A DNA stretch of 8,652 bases from Methanomicrobiales archaeon (GTDB taxonomy: Archaea > Halobacteriota > Methanomicrobia > Methanomicrobiales > JACTUA01): contig JAJRDF010000052.1 in NCBI GenBank assembly GCA_028678555.1, forward strand, positions 1 through 8,652. The letters are read 5' to 3'. The notes below the pieces were generated by a model, which had not been told where the DNA came from, did no database searches, and saw nothing but the letters and a program-made list of their open reading frames with translations. The position numbers and the translations under genes were made by a program. Of the stretch, positions 6,580 through 8,652 are shown in pieces (position 1 is the first letter of the stretch; each line of letters starts with the position of its first letter).

Positions 6580-6731
6580 GTGAGACGCTCTCGGGGGCTC
6601 CGCCCCCGCCGCGTGGGCACCCCCCGTCGGATGATCCTGATTGAAGCAGATCGGGAAGTTGGTCTGGACAACAGACTATCCTCTCGTCGTGGGGTGGGAC
6701 CGGGAGGGGGCGAGCAGCCCCCTCCCGTCAC
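6580..6731 (+). repeat. structured intergenic repeat, copy B
   Basis: This is the inverted counterpart of copy A at 1071-1223. Read along the plus strand, it begins with hairpin CGGGGGC/GCCCCCG with a TCC loop (6592-6608). It continues with GTCTG/CAGAC and a 5-base loop (6662-6676), and ends with a perfect 11-base stem CGGGAGGGGGC/GCCCCCTCCCG around a 5-base loop (6701-6727). Pairs that differ from copy A still pair: U-A replaces C-G in the middle hairpin, and C-G replaces G-C at the base of the first. It fills the middle of the gene-free stretch between cofD and the HEAT-repeat gene. No coding frame is conserved between the two copies. No target-site duplication was found at its ends. Confidence 0.75.
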
Positions 6732-6805
6732 CCTCTGCCGGACAGGCTCACCACTACAAGGATATCCGGCCCGCAATCCGTATCCCCGCCCGGGATCGGT
6801 ATCGC

Positions 6806-6811
6806 TATATA
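6806..6811 (+). promoter_or_regulatory. TATA box for the HEAT-repeat gene
   Basis: TATATA stands out in GC-rich surroundings about 55 bases before ATG 6866. Transcription would begin near 6833-6837, within GTTATAAC (a palindrome at 6830-6837), leaving a leader of about 30 bases that contains the GAGG ribosome binding site at 6855-6858. Confidence 0.5.
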
Positions 6812-6865
6812 CCGGGCCATAGCCTGATCGTTATAACGAAGGGGTTCTCCCCCCGAGGAACCGCC

Positions 6866-7819
6866 ATGGATATCCTGGACATTTTTAAGCCCAACATCGA
6901 GAAGCTCGCCGAGAAGAAGGACCGGGAGGGGCTGGTCCGGGCCCTGGAGTACCGGAAGGATCCCGCGGTCCGGAGGGCTGCGGTGAAGGCCCTTGCATCC
7001 CTGGGGGACCGGGCGGCCCTGGAACCCCTGGTCCGGATGCTGAAGGACGAGGACAAGGGGGTCCGGTACGACGCGGTGGAGGCCGTCCACCGGCTGGGGG
7101 GGACCGGGGCGGTGGAGCCCCTCCAGCAGGCACTCCGGGATCAGGACAGTGATGTCCGATACGCGGCAGCCTGGGCCCTGGGGGAGACCCGGGATCCCCG
7201 GGCCGTGGATGACCTCATTGGCGCGCTGGGGGACGACTACTGGAGGGTCCGGACGGAGGCGGCGCTGGCCCTCTCCAAGATCGGGGATCCCCGGGCGGGA
7301 GCATCCGTTATCGTCGCGCTGGGGGATGACTACTGGCGGGTCCGGACCGAGGCCGCCCGCGCCCTGGGCATGCTGGGGGTCCCTGCCGCAGAGGAGCCGC
7401 TGGTGCGGGCCCTCCAGGACGAGAACTGGAGGGTCCGGCGGGAAGCGGCGCTGGCCCTGGGGCGCCTCCGGGCAGACAACTCCATCGAACCGCTGGTGGC
7501 CCTGCTGAAGGACCCCGAGGCCACGGTCCGGGCATCCGCCGCCGGGGCGCTGGAGGAGATCGGAAAGGCATCCATCCCCCCCCTTACCCGTGCCCTGAAG
7601 GACCCGGACCGGGGGGTCCGGCGGGCTGCGACGAAGACCCTGGGGAGGATGAAGGACCCTGCCGCTGTCGAGAGCCTGGCCGAGATGCTCCGGGATGACG
7701 ACGAGGTGGTCCGGGACGAGGCCCTCCTGGCCCTGGGGAAGATGGGGAAGGATGGGGCTGAACCCCTCCGGCGCGCAATGGGCGGGGGGGAAAAGGATCG
7801 CCCCGGGGACGGATCCTGA
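6866..7819 (+). CDS. HEAT-repeat (PBS-lyase type) scaffold protein
   Basis: The 317-residue protein is almost entirely HEAT/PBS-lyase-type repeats of 31 residues. About nine copies run from residue 10 to 295, each following a pattern like PLVRALxDxxxxVRxEAAxALGxIGD. Such repeats stack into a curved helical solenoid that binds other proteins. No catalytic motif, signal peptide or membrane helix is visible, so it is probably cytoplasmic and its partner unknown. Units 4 and 5 share LGDDYWRVRTEA exactly, and their DNA (from 7223 and 7316, 93 bases apart) is nearly identical, suggesting recent duplication. Unit 6 keeps the NWRVRREA variant. Unit 8 is one residue short, at an 8-base C run. The C-terminal tail is Gly-rich and charged. 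GAGG 7 bases upstream supports ATG 6866. The frame continues upstream into the repeat region, but that part has no family similarity. The desulfurase gene follows after 8 bases. Confidence 0.85.
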   Translation: MDILDIFKPNIEKLAEKKDREGLVRALEYRKDPAVRRAAVKALASLGDRAALEPLVRMLKDEDKGVRYDAVEAVHRLGGTGAVEPLQQALRDQDSDVRYAAAWALGETRDPRAVDDLIGALGDDYWRVRTEAALALSKIGDPRAGASVIVALGDDYWRVRTEAARALGMLGVPAAEEPLVRALQDENWRVRREAALALGRLRADNSIEPLVALLKDPEATVRASAAGALEEIGKASIPPLTRALKDPDRGVRRAATKTLGRMKDPAAVESLAEMLRDDDEVVRDEALLALGKMGKDGAEPLRRAMGGGEKDRPGDGS

Positions 7820-7827
7820 TCGTGCCC

Positions 7828-8652
7828 ATGAACCCGGAAGAGACCCGACGTGACTTCCCGCTGCTCTCGGAGGTCTGCTACCTGGACAGCGCAGCCACGA
7901 GCCTCTCGCCGGAACCCGTTCTCCAGGCCATGCTGGAATACGAGCGGCACTACCGGGCCAATGTGGGCCGGGGTGTCCACCGGCTCTCCCAGATCGCCTC
8001 CCAGAAGTACTGGGATGCCCACCGGAAGGTGGCCGCGTTCATCGGTGCAGAGGGCGGTGAGACGGTCTTCACCCGGAATACCACCGAGGCCATCACGCTG
8101 GTCGCCGAGGGACTCTCCTGGAACCCCGGCGACCGGGTGGTGACCACGCTCCTCGAACACCACTCCAACCTGCTGCCCTGGATGCGCCTCCGGGACCGGA
8201 AAGGAGTGAACCTCACGGTCATCCCACCGGGTCCCGGGGGGACCATCAGCCCCGGGGCGGTGGCGGCTGCGGTGGATGACCACACCCGGCTCGTGGCCGT
8301 CACCCACGCCTCCAACGTGCTGGGGAACCTGCTCCCCGTCCGGGAGATCGGGAGGGCGGCCCGGGAGCACGGCGCACTGCTCCTTGTGGACGGCGCCCAG
8401 TCCGTCCCCCATATCCCGGTCCGCGTCAGGGATCTGGGCTGCGACTTCCTCTGCTTCTCAGGCCACAAGATGCTGGGCCCCACGGGAACCGGGGTGCTCT
8501 GGATGCAGGAACCTGTCCCCGAACCGCTCATCGTGGGCGGGGGGTCCATCGACCGGGTAACGGGTGAGGCCTACACCCTCACCGGCGGGTATGCCCGGTA
8601 CGAGGCCGGCACCCCGAACATCGCCGGAGGGATTGGCCTGGGCCGGGCCGTG
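7828..8652 (+). CDS. SufS/NifS-type cysteine desulfurase (partial, runs off right edge)
   Basis: The first 275 residues of a class V aminotransferase-fold PLP enzyme are present. The SufS/CsdA-type motifs occur in order: NTTEAITLVAEG at 84-95, EHHSNLLPW at 110-118, HASNVLGNLLPV at 160-171, DGAQSVPH at 188-195, the PLP-lysine segment SGHKMLGPTGTGVLW (Lys214) at 211-225, and YEAGTPNIAGG at 258-268. Such enzymes take sulfur from cysteine, releasing alanine, for iron-sulfur clusters or other sulfur compounds. The catalytic cysteine would lie past the window edge, so activity and subtype (cysteine desulfurase versus selenocysteine lyase-like) cannot be settled. The frame also allows a GTG start at 7822, two bases after the HEAT gene stop. 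Neither start has a strong ribosome binding site, which suggests coupling to the HEAT gene. Full-length relatives are about 400 residues. Confidence 0.87.
   Translation, partial: MNPEETRRDFPLLSEVCYLDSAATSLSPEPVLQAMLEYERHYRANVGRGVHRLSQIASQKYWDAHRKVAAFIGAEGGETVFTRNTTEAITLVAEGLSWNPGDRVVTTLLEHHSNLLPWMRLRDRKGVNLTVIPPGPGGTISPGAVAAAVDDHTRLVAVTHASNVLGNLLPVREIGRAAREHGALLLVDGAQSVPHIPVRVRDLGCDFLCFSGHKMLGPTGTGVLWMQEPVPEPLIVGGGSIDRVTGEAYTLTGGYARYEAGTPNIAGGIGLGRAV

Noticed and set aside
1071..6731. Composite transposon bounded by the inverted repeats.
   Set aside because: No transposase, no target-site duplication and only housekeeping genes lie between the copies.
6641..6865. N-terminal extension of the HEAT-repeat protein into copy B.
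   Set aside because: The extension has no HEAT pattern and crosses the repeat and the TATA box, while ATG 6866 has a well-placed ribosome binding site.
1..8652. CRISPR array, tRNA or rRNA genes.
   Set aside because: No regularly spaced direct repeats and no tRNA- or rRNA-like stretches were seen by eye. The HEAT gene's 93-base periodicity is coding.

Overview
The window looks like part of the chromosome of a methanogenic archaeon, most likely of the order Methanomicrobiales (inference). The DNA is GC-rich and genes are tightly packed. Promoters have archaeal TATA boxes. The genes include a coenzyme F420 enzyme (CofD) and a gene set that fits the archaeal 'modified' mevalonate pathway: a UbiX flavin prenyltransferase, a UbiD-type decarboxylase and an aconitase-X large subunit.

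Layout. At the left edge, the first ~34 codons of a membrane protein lie on the minus strand. A divergent region follows, then a plus-strand five-helix membrane protein related to the transmembrane part of MscS channels (294-950). A 340-base gene-free stretch (951-1292) between convergent genes holds several hairpins and copy A of a ~150-base structured repeat. Next is a minus-strand operon read from right to left: HD-domain phosphohydrolase (5500-4292), ubiX (4264-3710), UbiD-type decarboxylase (3717-2455) and aconitase-X large subunit (2474-1293). The last three overlap or nearly touch, so they are probably translated together. Divergent from the HD gene, across a very short gap with a symmetric TATA box, is cofD (5553-6458). 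A second gene-free stretch (6459-6865) holds a hairpin, copy B of the repeat in the opposite orientation, and a TATA-box promoter. Then come a HEAT-repeat protein (6866-7819) and, 8 bases later, a SufS/NifS-type cysteine desulfurase that runs off the right edge.

How the genes work together. UbiX makes prenylated FMN, the cofactor of UbiD decarboxylases. In archaea with the modified mevalonate pathway, aconitase-X dehydrates 5-phosphomevalonate to anhydromevalonate phosphate, and a UbiD-family enzyme decarboxylates that to isopentenyl phosphate. This operon would therefore supply two successive isoprenoid (membrane lipid) steps plus the cofactor for the second. The small (DUF126) subunit that aconitase-X needs is not in the window.

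The most unusual item is the repeat pair. The two copies (about 1071-1223 and, inverted, about 6580-6731) share stretches of near-identity and three hairpins at the same relative positions. The paired bases change together at two positions, which points to a conserved RNA or DNA structure rather than a protein. In both places the element lies downstream of a gene (acnX and cofD) in the same orientation relative to that gene.
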